From assembly GCF_015714715.1 (NCBI RefSeq), contig NZ_WAHS01000001.1, positions 434,001 through 498,000 of the forward strand: a stretch of DNA of 64,000 nucleotides. Direction: 5' to 3'. The notes beneath the pieces are model-generated. The model was not told the origin of the DNA. It worked only from the letters and a program-made list of their open reading frames with translations, and ran no database searches. Of the stretch, positions 52,649-63,286 are shown one piece after another. This DNA is from Aestuariivirga litoralis (GTDB taxonomy: Bacteria > Pseudomonadota > Alphaproteobacteria > Rhizobiales > Aestuariivirgaceae). Position numbers and translations under genes: made by a program. Numbering within the stretch: the stretch's first letter is position 1; every line of letters starts with the position of its first letter.

Positions 52649-54433
52649 ATGCATGCCTCCCGGATGGCGGGTTTCAGACTTTTGTGGATCATCGTGCTGC
52701 TGCTCGTGCCAGTATCCTATCTTGGCAGCCAGCTCACATTCGACCGCTGGGCCATGGCCAAGGCCACCCGCGCGCATCTCGACGGCGTGGCGTTGATGGA
52801 CATCACCTTGCAGGTGATGCTTGATCTTTCACGCGGCGAGAACCCTTCTGGCCAGCAACCCGATCTCGAAAAGAGCGGGCCCAATCTGGCGGCCAGCAGT
52901 GGTGTGACGCCTGAGCTTGATCAATTTCTGAAAATCCTGAACGACACCAACAAGGACCGCGCCGCCAAACTTGATGCAGCGAGTGCGCTCATGTCATCGA
53001 TCGGCGCATCCGTGAGTGCGGCGCAATCGGGTGATCATGAAGCACATATCCTGGCCAACCTGGCATCGGAAAAATTGCCCAAGCTGATCGATGATTACGC
53101 GGCCCTGATCGAGCATGTGGACCAGCGGGTGAGTGACGGTGTGGTTTCCGACGCACAGCTTTACACCATGCAGTGGGAAATCGCCGATCTGGAATTCGAA
53201 GCGCGCGATACATCAAACGGCGTGCATCGTGCGCGCCTGGCCAGTGATGACAGGGGCGCCTTCAGTCCGCTTCTTCAGCCTTCATGGTGGGTACTGTTTG
53301 ATACGGCGAATTTCCGCACCATTCTCAGTGACCGCACCACTGAGCCGCATGCGCTGCTGACCAAGCTGCAAGTGGCGACTTCCGAAACCGCGCCCAAATG
53401 GAATGATAGTTTGCGCCAGATCTGGGCAGGACTGCATGAGCGCCTGCAAACCATCGGCCGCACACGGCATGCTGAATTCCTCGCCTGGGCCTCGCGCAGC
53501 ATGGCGATCTCAGCCGGTGCTGTGTTGCTGGGCCTCGGCGTTGCCATATCGATGTTCCGCCGCACGTTGCGCAAGCTTGATGAAGTTGAACTGGCGCGGC
53601 GCGAAGCCATCATGGCACGTTCGGAAGCTGAATCGAGTGCGGATGAATTGGCTGAGCTTAATATTCATATGAGCCAGAATTTGAAGGCTTTGAAAGCGGC
53701 GCAGGATCTTCTGGTGAAGAAGGGCCGCATGGAGCAGCTGGGCCAGCTGATTGCAATCATCGCGCATGAGTTGCGCAACCCATTGGGCACGGTGCGTACG
53801 TCGGCCTTCCTGCTGGAGCGCAAGACCAAGGGGCTGGGGCTTGGCATCGAGGGTCAGCTGCAGCGCATCAACAATGGCATTACGCGCTGCGATGAAATCA
53901 TTACGCAGCTTCTGGATTTCTCGCGCAACAAGCAGATCGTGGCGTCTTCAGAGGATCTTGATCAATGGCTGGAAGGCGCTGTCTCTGAAGAGGCGCAACG
54001 CCTGCCTGCCGCCGTGTCGATCTCCTGCGTGCTGGGGCTTGAAGGCCTGAAGGTGCCGTTCGATCCGAAACGCATGCACCGCGCCATCGGCAACCTTCTC
54101 TCTAATGCATCGGAAGCGATGGTGGGCAATGGCGAAGATGCCAGCCGCTTTGCTGTTCAGAATCCGCAGATCGTGATTTCAACGCGGCGCGAGGGCGACC
54201 AGATATGCATCGAAGTGCGCGACAATGGCCCAGGCATCAAGGGCGATGTGATGGCACGCATCCGCGAACCGCTGTTCACCACCAAGAGCTTCGGCACGGG
54301 ATTGGGGCTGCCGGCGGTGGAGCAGATCTTGGCGCAGCATCACGGCAGTCTGCAGGTTGATTCAGAGCTTGGGAAGTTTGCAAGCTTCTGCATGCGTCTG
54401 CCGCTGACGGTGGTGCACGAGGAAGCGGCCTAA
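52649..54433 (+). CDS. Membrane-bound sensor histidine kinase
   Basis: 594 residues. First span at about residues 8-28 (LLWIIVLLLVPVSYLG), a periplasmic sensor region of ~245 residues without recognisable domain, second span near 285-305 (MAISAGAVLLGLGVAISMF), a short coiled coil, then HisKA with His373 in AIIAHELRNPLGTVR. The HATPase part shows NLLSNASEAM (N box), DNGPGIKGD (G1) and GTGLGLPAVEQIL (G2). No response-regulator gene is adjacent, so the partner is unknown. Its 3' end faces icd. Confidence 0.9.
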   Translation: MHASRMAGFRLLWIIVLLLVPVSYLGSQLTFDRWAMAKATRAHLDGVALMDITLQVMLDLSRGENPSGQQPDLEKSGPNLAASSGVTPELDQFLKILNDTNKDRAAKLDAASALMSSIGASVSAAQSGDHEAHILANLASEKLPKLIDDYAALIEHVDQRVSDGVVSDAQLYTMQWEIADLEFEARDTSNGVHRARLASDDRGAFSPLLQPSWWVLFDTANFRTILSDRTTEPHALLTKLQVATSETAPKWNDSLRQIWAGLHERLQTIGRTRHAEFLAWASRSMAISAGAVLLGLGVAISMFRRTLRKLDEVELARREAIMARSEAESSADELAELNIHMSQNLKALKAAQDLLVKKGRMEQLGQLIAIIAHELRNPLGTVRTSAFLLERKTKGLGLGIEGQLQRINNGITRCDEIITQLLDFSRNKQIVASSEDLDQWLEGAVSEEAQRLPAAVSISCVLGLEGLKVPFDPKRMHRAIGNLLSNASEAMVGNGEDASRFAVQNPQIVISTRREGDQICIEVRDNGPGIKGDVMARIREPLFTTKSFGTGLGLPAVEQILAQHHGSLQVDSELGKFASFCMRLPLTVVHEEAA

Positions 54434-54437
54434 TCTG

Positions 54438-54457
54438 GCCCCGGCATTCGCCGGGGC
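54438..54457. terminator. Symmetric hairpin between convergent kinase and icd genes
   Basis: GCCCCGGC-ATTC-GCCGGGGC, a perfect 8-bp G+C stem between two convergent stop codons. No T-tract. Similar CCCCGG...CCGGGG hairpins are common as intergenic elements in alphaproteobacteria, so it may be a dispersed repeat rather than a dedicated terminator. Confidence 0.45.
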
Positions 54458-54472
54458 GACGACCTAAAGGGA

Positions 54473-55684
54473 TTAACCCAGCGCCTTCGCCAGGTTCTTG
54501 TCCACCGCGTCGATGAAGCCTTCGGTGGTGAGCCACTTTTGATCGGGGCCGACCAGAACAGCGAGGTCCTTGGTCATCTTGCCTTCTTCGATGGTGGCGA
54601 CGGTGACCTTTTCCATCTGCTCGGCGAAATGCTTCAGACGGTCATTGCCATCGAGCTTGGCGCGGTGCTTGAGGCCACCGGTCCAGGCGAAGATCGATGC
54701 GGCGGAATTGGTCGAGGTGGCCTTGCCTTCCTGATGCAGGCGGTAATGGCGCGTCACTGTGCCGTGCGCAGCCTCGGCTTCCACCGTCTTGCCATCGGGC
54801 GTCATCAACACAGAAGTCATCAGGCCGAGCGAGCCGTAGCCCTGCGCCACCAGATCTGACTGCACGTCGCCATCATAGTTCTTGCAGGCCCAGACATAAC
54901 CGCCGGTCCATTTCATCGCGCTGGCCACCATGTCGTCGATCAGGCGGTGTTCATAGGTGATGCCGGCCTTTTCGAATTGCGGCTTGAATTCCGCATCGAA
55001 AATCTGCTGGAAAATATCCTTGAAGCGGCCGTCATAGGCCTTGAGGATGGTGTTCTTGGTGGAAAGATAAACCGGCACATTGCGGTTGAGGCCGTAATTC
55101 AGCGAAGCGCGGGCAAATTCCTTGATGCTCTCATCAAGATTATACATTGCCATGGCCACACCGGAGCCGGGCGCCTTGAACACTTCCTTTTCGATCACCT
55201 TGCCGTCTTTGCCGGTAAATTTGATGGTCAGCGTGCCTTCGCCGGGGAAGGTGAAATCGGTGGCGCGGTATTGATCGCCAAAGGCGTGACGGCCGATGAT
55301 GATTGGCTTGGTCCAGCCGGGAACCAGGCGTGGCACGTTGGAGCAGATGATCGGTTCACGGAAAATCACGCCACCCAGAATGTTGCGGATCGTGCCGTTC
55401 GGTGATTTCCACATCTGCTTCAGGTTGAATTCCTTCACGCGGCCTTCATCCGGCGTGATGGTGGCGCATTTCACGCCCACACCATATTTCTTGATGGCAT
55501 TGGCGCTGTCGATCGTCACTTGGTCATCCGTCTTGTCGCGGTTTTCAACCGAGAGATCGTAGTAGTGCAAGTCAATATCGAGATAGGGCAGAACAAGCTT
55601 TTTCTTGATCAGGTCCCAGATGATGCGCGTCATCTCATCGCCGTCGAGTTCAACAACGGGGTTGGCAACCTTGATCTTGTCCAT
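54473..55684 (-). CDS. icd: NADP-dependent isocitrate dehydrogenase (homodimeric, type II)
   Basis: 403 residues from the ATG reading [20 protein letters not shown]; an in-frame ATG far upstream would add 69 unrelated residues. Converts isocitrate to 2-oxoglutarate in the citric-acid cycle. Visible: [15 protein letters not shown]-type region ([19 protein letters not shown]), the [12 protein letters not shown] segment that binds isocitrate, [33 protein letters not shown] and [15 protein letters not shown]. These place it with the eukaryote-like type II IDHs rather than the E. coli type. Monocistronic. Confidence 0.97.
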   Translation of the reverse strand: MDKIKVANPVVELDGDEMTRIIWDLIKKKLVLPYLDIDLHYYDLSVENRDKTDDQVTIDSANAIKKYGVGVKCATITPDEGRVKEFNLKQMWKSPNGTIRNILGGVIFREPIICSNVPRLVPGWTKPIIIGRHAFGDQYRATDFTFPGEGTLTIKFTGKDGKVIEKEVFKAPGSGVAMAMYNLDESIKEFARASLNYGLNRNVPVYLSTKNTILKAYDGRFKDIFQQIFDAEFKPQFEKAGITYEHRLIDDMVASAMKWTGGYVWACKNYDGDVQSDLVAQGYGSLGLMTSVLMTPDGKTVEAEAAHGTVTRHYRLHQEGKATSTNSAASIFAWTGGLKHRAKLDGNDRLKHFAEQMEKVTVATIEEGKMTKDLAVLVGPDQKWLTTEGFIDAVDKNLAKALG

Positions 55685-55871
55685 TTGGGGCCCTTCAGGA
55701 AATTGATTGGGCCGGGTTCTAGCAGTTGAAATTGTAGGCCGCAATTGACCTTCGTGGCCCCCGGCGAATGCGGCACATGAGCCACATGCATGAAAGATTT
55801 GCCACTTGCCAGCGTTGGCACTGAAGCCTACGGCAGTCTCATGTAACAAACACACGCCACAGGAGGCCGCC

Positions 55872-57155
55872 ATGACGCAGCAGAACGCCATGACAGAGAA
55901 ACCAGCAAAAATCGGCTTCCTGCGCAGTCAATTGAACAAGCTTGGGCCTGGCCTTATCGCCGGGGCTGCCGATGATGATCCATCGGGCATAGCCACCTAT
56001 TCGGTGGCCGGGGCGCAGTTCGGCCTTGGCCTTTTGTGGCTGTCCTGGTTCTCCTGGCCGCTGATGGCTTTTGTGCAGATGATGTGCGCACGGATCGGCA
56101 TGGTGACGGGGGTCGGGCTGGCCGGTGCCTTGCGGCAGCGCTTCCCCAGGCCAGTGCTTATTGTGGCCTGCTTTGCGCTTCTCGCGGCCAACAGCATCAA
56201 TGTGGGGGCCGATCTTTCGGGCATGGCCGATGCGGCGGAGCTTCTCACGGGCATCAGCTCGCATGTCTATGTGGTGCTGCTGGGCGGGTTGATCAGTTAT
56301 GCCGTCATCCGCTTCCGCTATCATCATGTGGCCAATGTGTTGAAGTGGCTGGCGTTGACGCTGGTGGCCTATATTGTAACGGGCTTTCTGGTGAAGCCTC
56401 AATGGGGCGCCGTGTTCAGCGCCTTTGCGCATATCAGCATCCCCGCCAATGGCGGGTTTGGCATGGTTGTGGCGATCCTGGGCACCACAATCAGCCCTTA
56501 TCTCTTCTTCTGGCAGGCGGCGCAGGAAGTGGAAGAGCAGAAGGCGATGGGCCGGCGCATGCTGAAAAGCCGGCAGCATGCCACCACCAAAGAGATCAAA
56601 GACCGGGTGTTTGATGTGGCCTTCGGCACGCTGAGTTCCAATGTGGTGATGTTCTTTGTGATCCTGTGCACGGCGTTGACCTTGAATGCCAATGGCATGA
56701 CGACGATTACCAGTTCCAAGGAAGTGGCCGAAGCCCTGAGGCCACTCGCAGGCAATGGCGCAATGCTGCTTTATACGGTGGGCATTGTGGGCGTGGGATT
56801 GCTGGCCATCCCGACGCTGACCGGATCGGCAGCCTATGCTTTTTCCGAAACCTTTCACTGGCGCGGCGGGCTGGATGAAAAGTGGCGCCGCGCGCGGGCC
56901 TTTTACGGCATCATCATTTTCTCGACGCTGATCGGCATTGCGATGGATTGGCTCAGCATAAATCCGGTGGCAGCGCTTTACTGGACGGCGGTGATCAATG
57001 GCGTGCTGGCACCGTTCCTGCTGGTGGGCATCCTGATGGTGGCGCGCGACCAGAAGATCATGCTGGGCCAGCCGAGTTCAATCGTGTCGCAGGTGGTTGT
57101 CGGCATTACGATCATCCTGATGTTCGGCGCTGCGGTGGCGATGTTCCTGACCTGA
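55872..57155 (+). CDS. NRAMP-related metal ion transporter
   Basis: 427 residues from the ATG with GGAGG five bases upstream. Eleven predicted spans of the LeuT-like NRAMP fold: [20 protein letters not shown] in span 1 and [20 protein letters not shown] in span 6. In classical Mn/Fe transporters these positions read DPGN and MPH; here the Asn and Met ligands are replaced, as is the His. That substitution is known for NRAMP-related proteins that transport Mg2+ or other ions, so assignment as an Mn/Fe uptake system would be unsafe. The region upstream (55685-55871) shows no recognisable riboswitch. Confidence 0.85.
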   Translation: MTQQNAMTEKPAKIGFLRSQLNKLGPGLIAGAADDDPSGIATYSVAGAQFGLGLLWLSWFSWPLMAFVQMMCARIGMVTGVGLAGALRQRFPRPVLIVACFALLAANSINVGADLSGMADAAELLTGISSHVYVVLLGGLISYAVIRFRYHHVANVLKWLALTLVAYIVTGFLVKPQWGAVFSAFAHISIPANGGFGMVVAILGTTISPYLFFWQAAQEVEEQKAMGRRMLKSRQHATTKEIKDRVFDVAFGTLSSNVVMFFVILCTALTLNANGMTTITSSKEVAEALRPLAGNGAMLLYTVGIVGVGLLAIPTLTGSAAYAFSETFHWRGGLDEKWRRARAFYGIIIFSTLIGIAMDWLSINPVAALYWTAVINGVLAPFLLVGILMVARDQKIMLGQPSSIVSQVVVGITIILMFGAAVAMFLT

Positions 57156-57220
57156 CCTCATTCGCGGGCCTTGGGGCAGGGCTTTGACTTGCAGCCGCAT
57201 GCATGGCACATGGCGGTCCC

Positions 57221-58468
57221 ATGCAAAACCCTTTGAGCCCCGCTTCGCCGTCACCTTCGGCCAATGCCTTTCACTACCCCGCTTATCTGTTCTATTTCAT
57301 CAGCCGGGTGTTCAACGGCTTTGCGCTGCAGATCGTGGCGACCGCCGTGGGCTGGCAGGTTTATGCGCTGACGCATAATCCAATTTATCTGGCCTATATC
57401 GGCCTAGTTGTCTTCCTGCCGGTGCTGCTTCTGGTGCTGCCTTCGGGCTATGCGGCGGATCACTATAACCGCCGGGTGACCTCCATCATCTGCTTCGTGC
57501 TGGAGGCCGTTTGTGCAGGTGGGCTGGTCATCTTCTCGCTGGGCGACCAGCAGGTGGTATGGCCGGTTTATGTTTATCTGGCCTTGCTGGGTGTGGCTTC
57601 CGCTTTCGGCAACCCGGCGGCCAGCGCCATGGTGCCCAATATTCTGACCAAGGAAGCGCTGCCGCACGGCATTTCGCTCAACGCCTTGTCGTGGCAATCG
57701 GCCGCCATTCTGGGGCCAGTGGTGGGTGGTTTGCTCTATGGCTTTGGGCCGGTGGTGGCTTACGGCGTTTCATTTGCCTTTGTTCTGCTGGGCATCGTGA
57801 TGGTTTTCCTTATGGGGCATGTGAACCAGCATCAGAACGAGCAGAGCGAGGGCGGGTTGATGACCTTGCTGGCTGGCTTCCGCTTCATCTGGAGCGAGCC
57901 TATTGTTTTGGGTGCGATCTCGCTCGATCTCTTTGCCGTGCTGCTGGGCGGGGCCGTGGCGCTACTGCCGGTCTATGCCAGTGACATCCTGCATGTGGAT
58001 GCGCTCGGGCTTGGGCTGTTGCGCTCAGCGCCTGGCATTGGCGCCGTCCTCGTGGCGCTATGGCTCTCCAAATTCGGCATCAAGGATTATGCCGGCTATG
58101 TATTGTTTGTGGCCATTGCGCTGTCTGGCCTTTCCATCGTGGTGTTCGGTTATTCGCTGTTGCCCTGGCTCTCGATCCTGGCGCTGGGCTGCTATGGCGG
58201 CTTCGACATGATTAGCGTTTATGTGCGCGAGATTTTGATGCAGCTCTGGATTCCCGATCATGTGCGTGGCCGCGTGAATGCCGTGAACAACGTGTTCATT
58301 GGCGCGTCTAACCAATTGGGCGAGGCGCGCGCCGGTTTTGTTGCGGCCGCATTGGGTGCCGTTCATGCCGTGGTGATTGGTGGCGTTGGCACGATTATCG
58401 TGGCCGGGTTCTGGGCCTATATGTTCCCCAAGCTGCGCGAAGCACGCGAACTTTCCGGCGGGGTGTGA
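57221..58468 (+). CDS. MFS transporter (MFS_3/EntS-like)
   Basis: About 415 residues from ATG 57221; another ATG at 57203 is in frame and neither has a clear Shine-Dalgarno. Twelve predicted spans; FYFISRVFNGFALQIVATAV and LVLPSGYAADHYNRRVTSII (motif A-like) mark the first half, and GNPAASAMVPNILTKEALPH with ALSWQSAAILGPVVGGLLYG is typical of the group that contains enterobactin and macrolide exporters. It is the first gene of a run joined by very short overlaps (TGATG with trmJ). Substrate unknown. Confidence 0.87.
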   Translation: MQNPLSPASPSPSANAFHYPAYLFYFISRVFNGFALQIVATAVGWQVYALTHNPIYLAYIGLVVFLPVLLLVLPSGYAADHYNRRVTSIICFVLEAVCAGGLVIFSLGDQQVVWPVYVYLALLGVASAFGNPAASAMVPNILTKEALPHGISLNALSWQSAAILGPVVGGLLYGFGPVVAYGVSFAFVLLGIVMVFLMGHVNQHQNEQSEGGLMTLLAGFRFIWSEPIVLGAISLDLFAVLLGGAVALLPVYASDILHVDALGLGLLRSAPGIGAVLVALWLSKFGIKDYAGYVLFVAIALSGLSIVVFGYSLLPWLSILALGCYGGFDMISVYVREILMQLWIPDHVRGRVNAVNNVFIGASNQLGEARAGFVAAALGAVHAVVIGGVGTIIVAGFWAYMFPKLREARELSGGV

Positions 58469-59301
58469 TGGCGGGCACCGACCACCGGCAGAAGAAGGAT
58501 CTAGGCCCGGCACCATCCGTAGTGCTGGTCAACCCGCAGCTCGGTGAGAATATCGGCATGGCGGCGCGGGCCATGGCGAATTTCGGGTTGACGGATTTGA
58601 TGCTGGTTGATCCGCGCACCGACTGGGACAAGGAAAAGGCGTTGGCTACGGCTTCAGGTGCTGCCGATACGGTAGCCCGAGCCCGCGTTGAACCTGTGTT
58701 GGCCGATGCGCTGAAACCCTATCATTATGTCTATGCCACCACAGCGCGGCCGCGCGGCATGACCAAGGATGTGATGACGCCGGAACAGGCAGCGGTCGAC
58801 ATGCATAAACGCATCGCCAATGGCGAAAAGCTGGGCATTCTTTTCGGGCGCGAAAGGTATGGCTTAACCAATGACGAAGTATCCTTGGCGGACATGATCA
58901 TCACCGCCCCCGTGAACCCGGCCTATGCCTCGCTCAATATTGCGCAGGCGGTGCTGCTGGTTGGTTATGAATGGTTCAAGCCGATTGCCACCACGCTGGG
59001 CATGGAGACGCAGGAGCTGCCGGCACTTGAAGGGCCGGGGCTGCATATGCCCGGTACCCAGCCTGCCACCAAGGAAGAGCTTTACGGTTTTCTTGATCAT
59101 CTGGAAGGCGAGCTTGCCACGGCGGGTTTCTTCAAGACGGACGACAAGCGCCCCGGCATGGTCCGCAACATGCGCAACCTGTTTGCGCGCGCGCAGCCTT
59201 CCGAGCAGGAAGTGCGCTCGCTGCGTGGCATCGTGTCGTCGCTCACCCGCGTGCATGAATTGCGGAAAGAGAAGTTAGAGAAAGAGAAGCAGGGCAAATG
59301 A
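58468..59301 (+). CDS. trmJ: tRNA (cytidine/uridine-2'-O)-methyltransferase TrmJ
   Basis: 277 residues. SPOUT methyltransferase of TrmH group 1: VVLVNPQLGENIGMAARAMA at the start (knot motif 1), the ILFGRERYGLTNDEVSLAD segment (motif 2) and NPAYASLNIAQAVLLVGYEW (motif 3). It 2'-O-methylates position 32 in the anticodon loop. The last ~100 residues are the family's extension (MVRNMRNLFARAQPSEQEV; LRGIVSSLTRVHELRKEKL). Starts within the MFS stop (1-bp overlap) and its end overlaps murI by 4 bp. Confidence 0.93.
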   Translation: MAGTDHRQKKDLGPAPSVVLVNPQLGENIGMAARAMANFGLTDLMLVDPRTDWDKEKALATASGAADTVARARVEPVLADALKPYHYVYATTARPRGMTKDVMTPEQAAVDMHKRIANGEKLGILFGRERYGLTNDEVSLADMIITAPVNPAYASLNIAQAVLLVGYEWFKPIATTLGMETQELPALEGPGLHMPGTQPATKEELYGFLDHLEGELATAGFFKTDDKRPGMVRNMRNLFARAQPSEQEVRSLRGIVSSLTRVHELRKEKLEKEKQGK

Positions 59302-60116
59302 CCAAGCCGCGCATTCTGCTGTTTGATAGCGGCATGGGCGGCCTGACGGTGGCGCGCGCGGTGGCGAAGCAAATTCCTGACGCGCATCTGATTTACTCAG
59401 CCGACAATGCCGGCTTTCCCTATGGCGCGTGGAAGGAAAAGCCGCTGGTCGAGCGCATCCGCCGCGTGGTGGGCGCACTGGTCAACCGGGCCAAGCCCGA
59501 TGTGGTGGTGGTGGCGTGCAACACGGCATCGACCATTGCAATCGCCGATCTGCGGGCGTCATTCGAGGTGCCGTTTGTCGGCACGGTGCCGGCGATCAAG
59601 CCGGCGGCAGCGCAGACCAAGAGCGGCATTATCGGTGTTCTCGCTACGCCCGGCACGGTGAACCGCGAATATACCCATTCGCTGATCCATACTTACGCCT
59701 ATCACTGCAAGGTGTTCCTGCATGGAGCGCCGAGGCTGGCGGAAATTGCCGAGCAGAAATTGCGCGGGCATCCGGTGAACATGGCGGAGCTGGCCGATGA
59801 AGTGGCGCCGGTGTTCCGCAAACGTGACGGCGGGCGCACCGATGTCGTGGTGCTGGGCTGCACGCATTACCCGTTGCTGACCGAAGAGATTTCCAAGGTG
59901 GCGCCTTGGGACGTGACATTCATTGACCCGTCGCCCGCCATTGCAAGGCGGGTGGCCGATGTGGCCGAAGAGACCGTGCTTAAAGGGCCGGATGCCAACG
60001 CCCCGGCGCATGGCACGGTGCTATTGACGGCGGCGCGCAGCGAGTCTTCCGAAACGCTGGCCGCCTATGCCAGCATGGGATTTCCCAAACACGAGATCAT
60101 TGACCTTCCGGTGTGA
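59298..60116 (+). CDS. murI: Glutamate racemase
   Basis: 272 residues. Makes D-glutamate for peptidoglycan. The two catalytic cysteines are Cys74 in [14 protein letters not shown] and Cys188 in [25 protein letters not shown] and the [13 protein letters not shown] loop complete the family pattern. Overlaps trmJ at the start (ATGA) and possibly the next gene at its end (GTGA). The trmJ-murI pairing is widespread in rhizobia. Confidence 0.97.
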   Translation: MTKPRILLFDSGMGGLTVARAVAKQIPDAHLIYSADNAGFPYGAWKEKPLVERIRRVVGALVNRAKPDVVVVACNTASTIAIADLRASFEVPFVGTVPAIKPAAAQTKSGIIGVLATPGTVNREYTHSLIHTYAYHCKVFLHGAPRLAEIAEQKLRGHPVNMAELADEVAPVFRKRDGGRTDVVVLGCTHYPLLTEEISKVAPWDVTFIDPSPAIARRVADVAEETVLKGPDANAPAHGTVLLTAARSESSETLAAYASMGFPKHEIIDLPV

Positions 60117-60154
60117 CGGCAGCACGCTTGGGGCCGAAAGGTGAAAGCGCAGCA

Positions 60155-61753
60155 ATGCTGGATGCGGATTATGTGATCGTGGGGGCAGGGCCCGCAGGCT
60201 GTGCGCTGGCGGCACGGCTGGCATTAAGTCCGGGCAAACCCAGCATCGCGCTGATCGAGGCGGGCAGGGCCAAGCCTTCTTTCCTTTCGACATTGCCTGT
60301 TGGCGTGGCGGCACTTGTGCCGCTTAAGACCACATACAACTACGCCTTCAAGGCCGTGGCGCAACCGGGGCTGGGCGGAAGGCGGGGCTATGTTCCGCGC
60401 GGGCGTGGCGTGGGCGGTTCCAGTCTCATCAACGCGATGATCTATATGCGCGGCCAGCCTCAAGATTACGATGATTGGGCGGCGGCGGGTTGCGCTGGGT
60501 GGAGTTGGCGCGATGTGCTGCCACTGTTCAAACGCGCGGAACGTAATGCCCGTGGTGCTGATGATTGGCACGGCGACACGGGGCCGTTGGAAGTGGCAGA
60601 TCTGGTTTCACCAAGTCCGGTATCGCTGGCCTTCGTGAAGGCGGCACAAGAGGCGGGCTATGCGTTCAATCCCGATTTCAATGGAGCGCAACAGGAAGGT
60701 GTGGGGCTCTATCAGGTATTCCAGCGCGACGGAGCGAGGCTGGATGCGGGCTCCGCCTATCTGGCCGATGCGGGTCAATGGCCGAACCTGACGATTGTGA
60801 GCCGGCGCCGCGCGATGCGTGTGGTGTTCGAGGGCAAACGCGCAATTGGTGTCGAGGTCGTGGGATCGGGCGGGCGGCAGATCATCAAGGCGCGGCGTGA
60901 GGTCATCCTATCGGCGGGGGCCATTGGGTCGCCGCAGCTTCTGATGCTGTCGGGCATCGGGCCGTCGGCGCATCTGGCACTGCACGGCTTGCCGGTGTTG
61001 GTGGATGCCGCCGAAGTAGGGCAGAATCTTCAGGACCATCTGGATTACACCGCTCATCTGCGGATGAAGGCCCCGGGCCTGCTGGGCTATGGGCCTTCTG
61101 CCGTGTTGCGGGCGGCGGCGGCCTTTCCGGCTTACCTTCGCGGGCAGGGCATGTTGACGAGCAATGTGGCCGAGGCGGGGGGCTTTGTGAAAAGTGATGC
61201 CGCGCTTTCGCGGCCTGATCTGCAGTTTCACTTTTGTACCGCGATTGTGGACCAGCATGCACGGCGGCCGCATCTGTCTACGGGTGTGACCTTGCATGTT
61301 TGTGCGCTGCGGCCGCAGAGCAGGGGTGAGATTACGCTGGCCTCGGCTGATCCTGCCGCTGCGCCACTGATTGATCCGAAGTTCCTGTCAGCACCTGCTG
61401 ATCTTGACGTGTTGCTCAAAGGCGCACGCGCGGTTCACCGCATCTTGCGGTCGGTGCCATTGGCGCGATTTGGTGGAAAATTTATTTATGGCAGTTCTGA
61501 TCCTTCGGACGAAGAATTGCTGACGCTGATCCGCGATCATTCCGATACGATCTATCATCCGGTGGGTACCTGCCGGATGGGCAGCGATGCCCGCGCCGTG
61601 GTGACGCCGCAATTGAAGGTGCAAGGTGTGGAGGGCCTGCGCGTTGCCGATGCCTCGATCATGCCGCATCTGGTGAGTGGTAATACGCAAGCGCCCAGTG
61701 CGATGATTGGTGAAAAGGCGGCTGACATGATTCTGGAAGGGCTAGCGGTTTGA
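60155..61753 (+). CDS. GMC family oxidoreductase (choline/alcohol dehydrogenase-like)
   Basis: 532 residues from ATG 60155, which puts the FAD motif [20 protein letters not shown] at the usual distance; a GTG at 60113 would add 14 residues and overlap murI by 4 bp. GMC signatures are [19 protein letters not shown] (motif 1), [19 protein letters not shown] (motif 2) and the C-terminal [10 protein letters not shown] with the active-site His, plus [17 protein letters not shown]. The enzymes oxidise alcohols to aldehydes using FAD. The next gene encodes an aldehyde dehydrogenase and overlaps it by 4 bp, suggesting a two-step alcohol to acid path. Confidence 0.92.
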   Translation: MLDADYVIVGAGPAGCALAARLALSPGKPSIALIEAGRAKPSFLSTLPVGVAALVPLKTTYNYAFKAVAQPGLGGRRGYVPRGRGVGGSSLINAMIYMRGQPQDYDDWAAAGCAGWSWRDVLPLFKRAERNARGADDWHGDTGPLEVADLVSPSPVSLAFVKAAQEAGYAFNPDFNGAQQEGVGLYQVFQRDGARLDAGSAYLADAGQWPNLTIVSRRRAMRVVFEGKRAIGVEVVGSGGRQIIKARREVILSAGAIGSPQLLMLSGIGPSAHLALHGLPVLVDAAEVGQNLQDHLDYTAHLRMKAPGLLGYGPSAVLRAAAAFPAYLRGQGMLTSNVAEAGGFVKSDAALSRPDLQFHFCTAIVDQHARRPHLSTGVTLHVCALRPQSRGEITLASADPAAAPLIDPKFLSAPADLDVLLKGARAVHRILRSVPLARFGGKFIYGSSDPSDEELLTLIRDHSDTIYHPVGTCRMGSDARAVVTPQLKVQGVEGLRVADASIMPHLVSGNTQAPSAMIGEKAADMILEGLAV

Positions 61754-63144
61754 CGATAGAAAATCTCCATCCGGTTTTTGACGTGCTGCATCAGGCTTCC
61801 CGCGCGCAGCCCGCACCTGATGTCGAAGCTCGCCGTGAGTCACTGGGGCGGTTGGCCACTTTGGTGAAAGCCAATGCAGATGCTTTCGCGCAAGCAATCA
61901 GCGCGGATTTCGGCGGGCGCTCGCCTGATGAAACGCAGATGCTGGAGCTTGTGCCGGTGATGAATAGCATTCGCCATGCCAGGCGCCATGTGGGGCGGTG
62001 GATGCGCGATGAGCGGCGTGGGGTCTCGCTTGTGTTCCAGCCGGCACATTCATGGGTGCGATATGAACCACTGGGCGTGATTGGCATTATCTCGCCGTGG
62101 AATTATCCGCTGCTGCTTTCGCTTTCGCCACTGGTGGATGCTTTGGCGGCAGGCAACCGCGCGATGCTGAAGCCCTCGGAATTGACGCCGCGCTTTTCGG
62201 AATTGCTGGCGCGTGTCATTGCTGCACATTTCCCGACGGAGCAAGTAACCGTGGCGACAGGCGGCGTAGATGTGGCCGAAGCATTTGCGAGTTTGCCCTT
62301 CGATCACCTTGTCTTTACGGGTTCAACCGCTGTGGGTCGAAAGGTCATGCGCGCGGCGGCGGAGAATTTGACGCCGGTGACGCTGGAACTGGGCGGCAAG
62401 TCGCCTGCCATCGTGACGCCGGATTATCCGATTGAGAAGGCGGCTGCTTCGATCTCTTTCGGCAAGTTCGTGAATGCGGGGCAGACTTGCATCGCGCCGG
62501 ATTATGCTCTCGTCCCGCAAGAGCAAGTCGAAGGCTTTGCGGTGGCGGTAATGAATGCCGCACGCAAAGCCTATCCCAGCATTGCGGGCAATGATGATTA
62601 CAGCGCGATCATCACGCCGCGCCACCGCGAGCGTCTGCGCGCCGCAATTGAAGAGGCGCGCGGGGCAGGGGCCAAGGTGCTGACCTATGGCGAGGCGGGC
62701 AATGACCCGGCCAAGATTTCACCCACTGTTGTGTTGAACCCGTCGCCCGATGGGCTGCTGATGCGCGAGGAAATCTTCGGGCCTGTACTCCCGGTCATCG
62801 GCTACCGCGCGCTGAGCGAAGGCATCGCCTTCGCCGCCGCCCGTGCGCGGCCACTGGCGCTCTATTGCTTCAGCAACGACCGCACCACGCAGAACCAGGT
62901 GCTGAATGGCGTCACCTCGGGCGGCGTCACGCTCAATGGCACGCTAATGCATATCGCTCAGGATGGGCTGCCCTTCGGCGGTATCGGACCATCTGGGATG
63001 GGTGCCTATCACGGGAAAGACGGCTTCCGCCGCTTCAGCCATGCGCGCGGCGTGCACAAGATCGGGGCGATCAATGTCTTCGAACGCCTGGGCCCGCCTT
63101 GGGGGCGCCTGAGCCGGTTGGTGGGCCGTTTCCTGTCGCGGTAA
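61750..63144 (+). CDS. calB: Coniferyl aldehyde dehydrogenase
   Basis: 464 residues starting at TTG 61750, which overlaps the GMC stop (TTGA); no nearby ATG fits. Class 3-like ALDH without N-terminal extension: [40 protein letters not shown], the general base Glu213 in [12 protein letters not shown], the nucleophile Cys247 in [13 protein letters not shown] and [13 protein letters not shown]. The C-terminus ([29 protein letters not shown]) matches coniferyl aldehyde dehydrogenases. It would oxidise aldehydes formed by the preceding GMC enzyme; the true substrate may be any aromatic or aliphatic aldehyde. Confidence 0.88.
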   Translation: MTIENLHPVFDVLHQASRAQPAPDVEARRESLGRLATLVKANADAFAQAISADFGGRSPDETQMLELVPVMNSIRHARRHVGRWMRDERRGVSLVFQPAHSWVRYEPLGVIGIISPWNYPLLLSLSPLVDALAAGNRAMLKPSELTPRFSELLARVIAAHFPTEQVTVATGGVDVAEAFASLPFDHLVFTGSTAVGRKVMRAAAENLTPVTLELGGKSPAIVTPDYPIEKAAASISFGKFVNAGQTCIAPDYALVPQEQVEGFAVAVMNAARKAYPSIAGNDDYSAIITPRHRERLRAAIEEARGAGAKVLTYGEAGNDPAKISPTVVLNPSPDGLLMREEIFGPVLPVIGYRALSEGIAFAAARARPLALYCFSNDRTTQNQVLNGVTSGGVTLNGTLMHIAQDGLPFGGIGPSGMGAYHGKDGFRRFSHARGVHKIGAINVFERLGPPWGRLSRLVGRFLSR

Positions 63145-63286
63145 GCCCGATTGTCTGAGTTCAAATACAAATGAGACTGTTGCGTAATCGTGGCCAGGGG
63201 CACCCCCACGGCCTCCGCCGCAGCCTGGGCCGAAAGAGCCCGGCCACATGCTTGCCGGTTTTCTGGAACTCCGCTAGGCTCGCGCT

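Noticed and set aside
55685-55891. 69-codon N-terminal extension of isocitrate dehydrogenase
   Set aside because: The extension has no resemblance to the family and includes the shared upstream region of the transporter gene; family proteins begin M-x-K-I-K-V.
63145-63286. Possible minus-strand gene end upstream of the nitronate monooxygenase
   Set aside because: The frame continues antisense into the monooxygenase gene and contains no recognisable domain.
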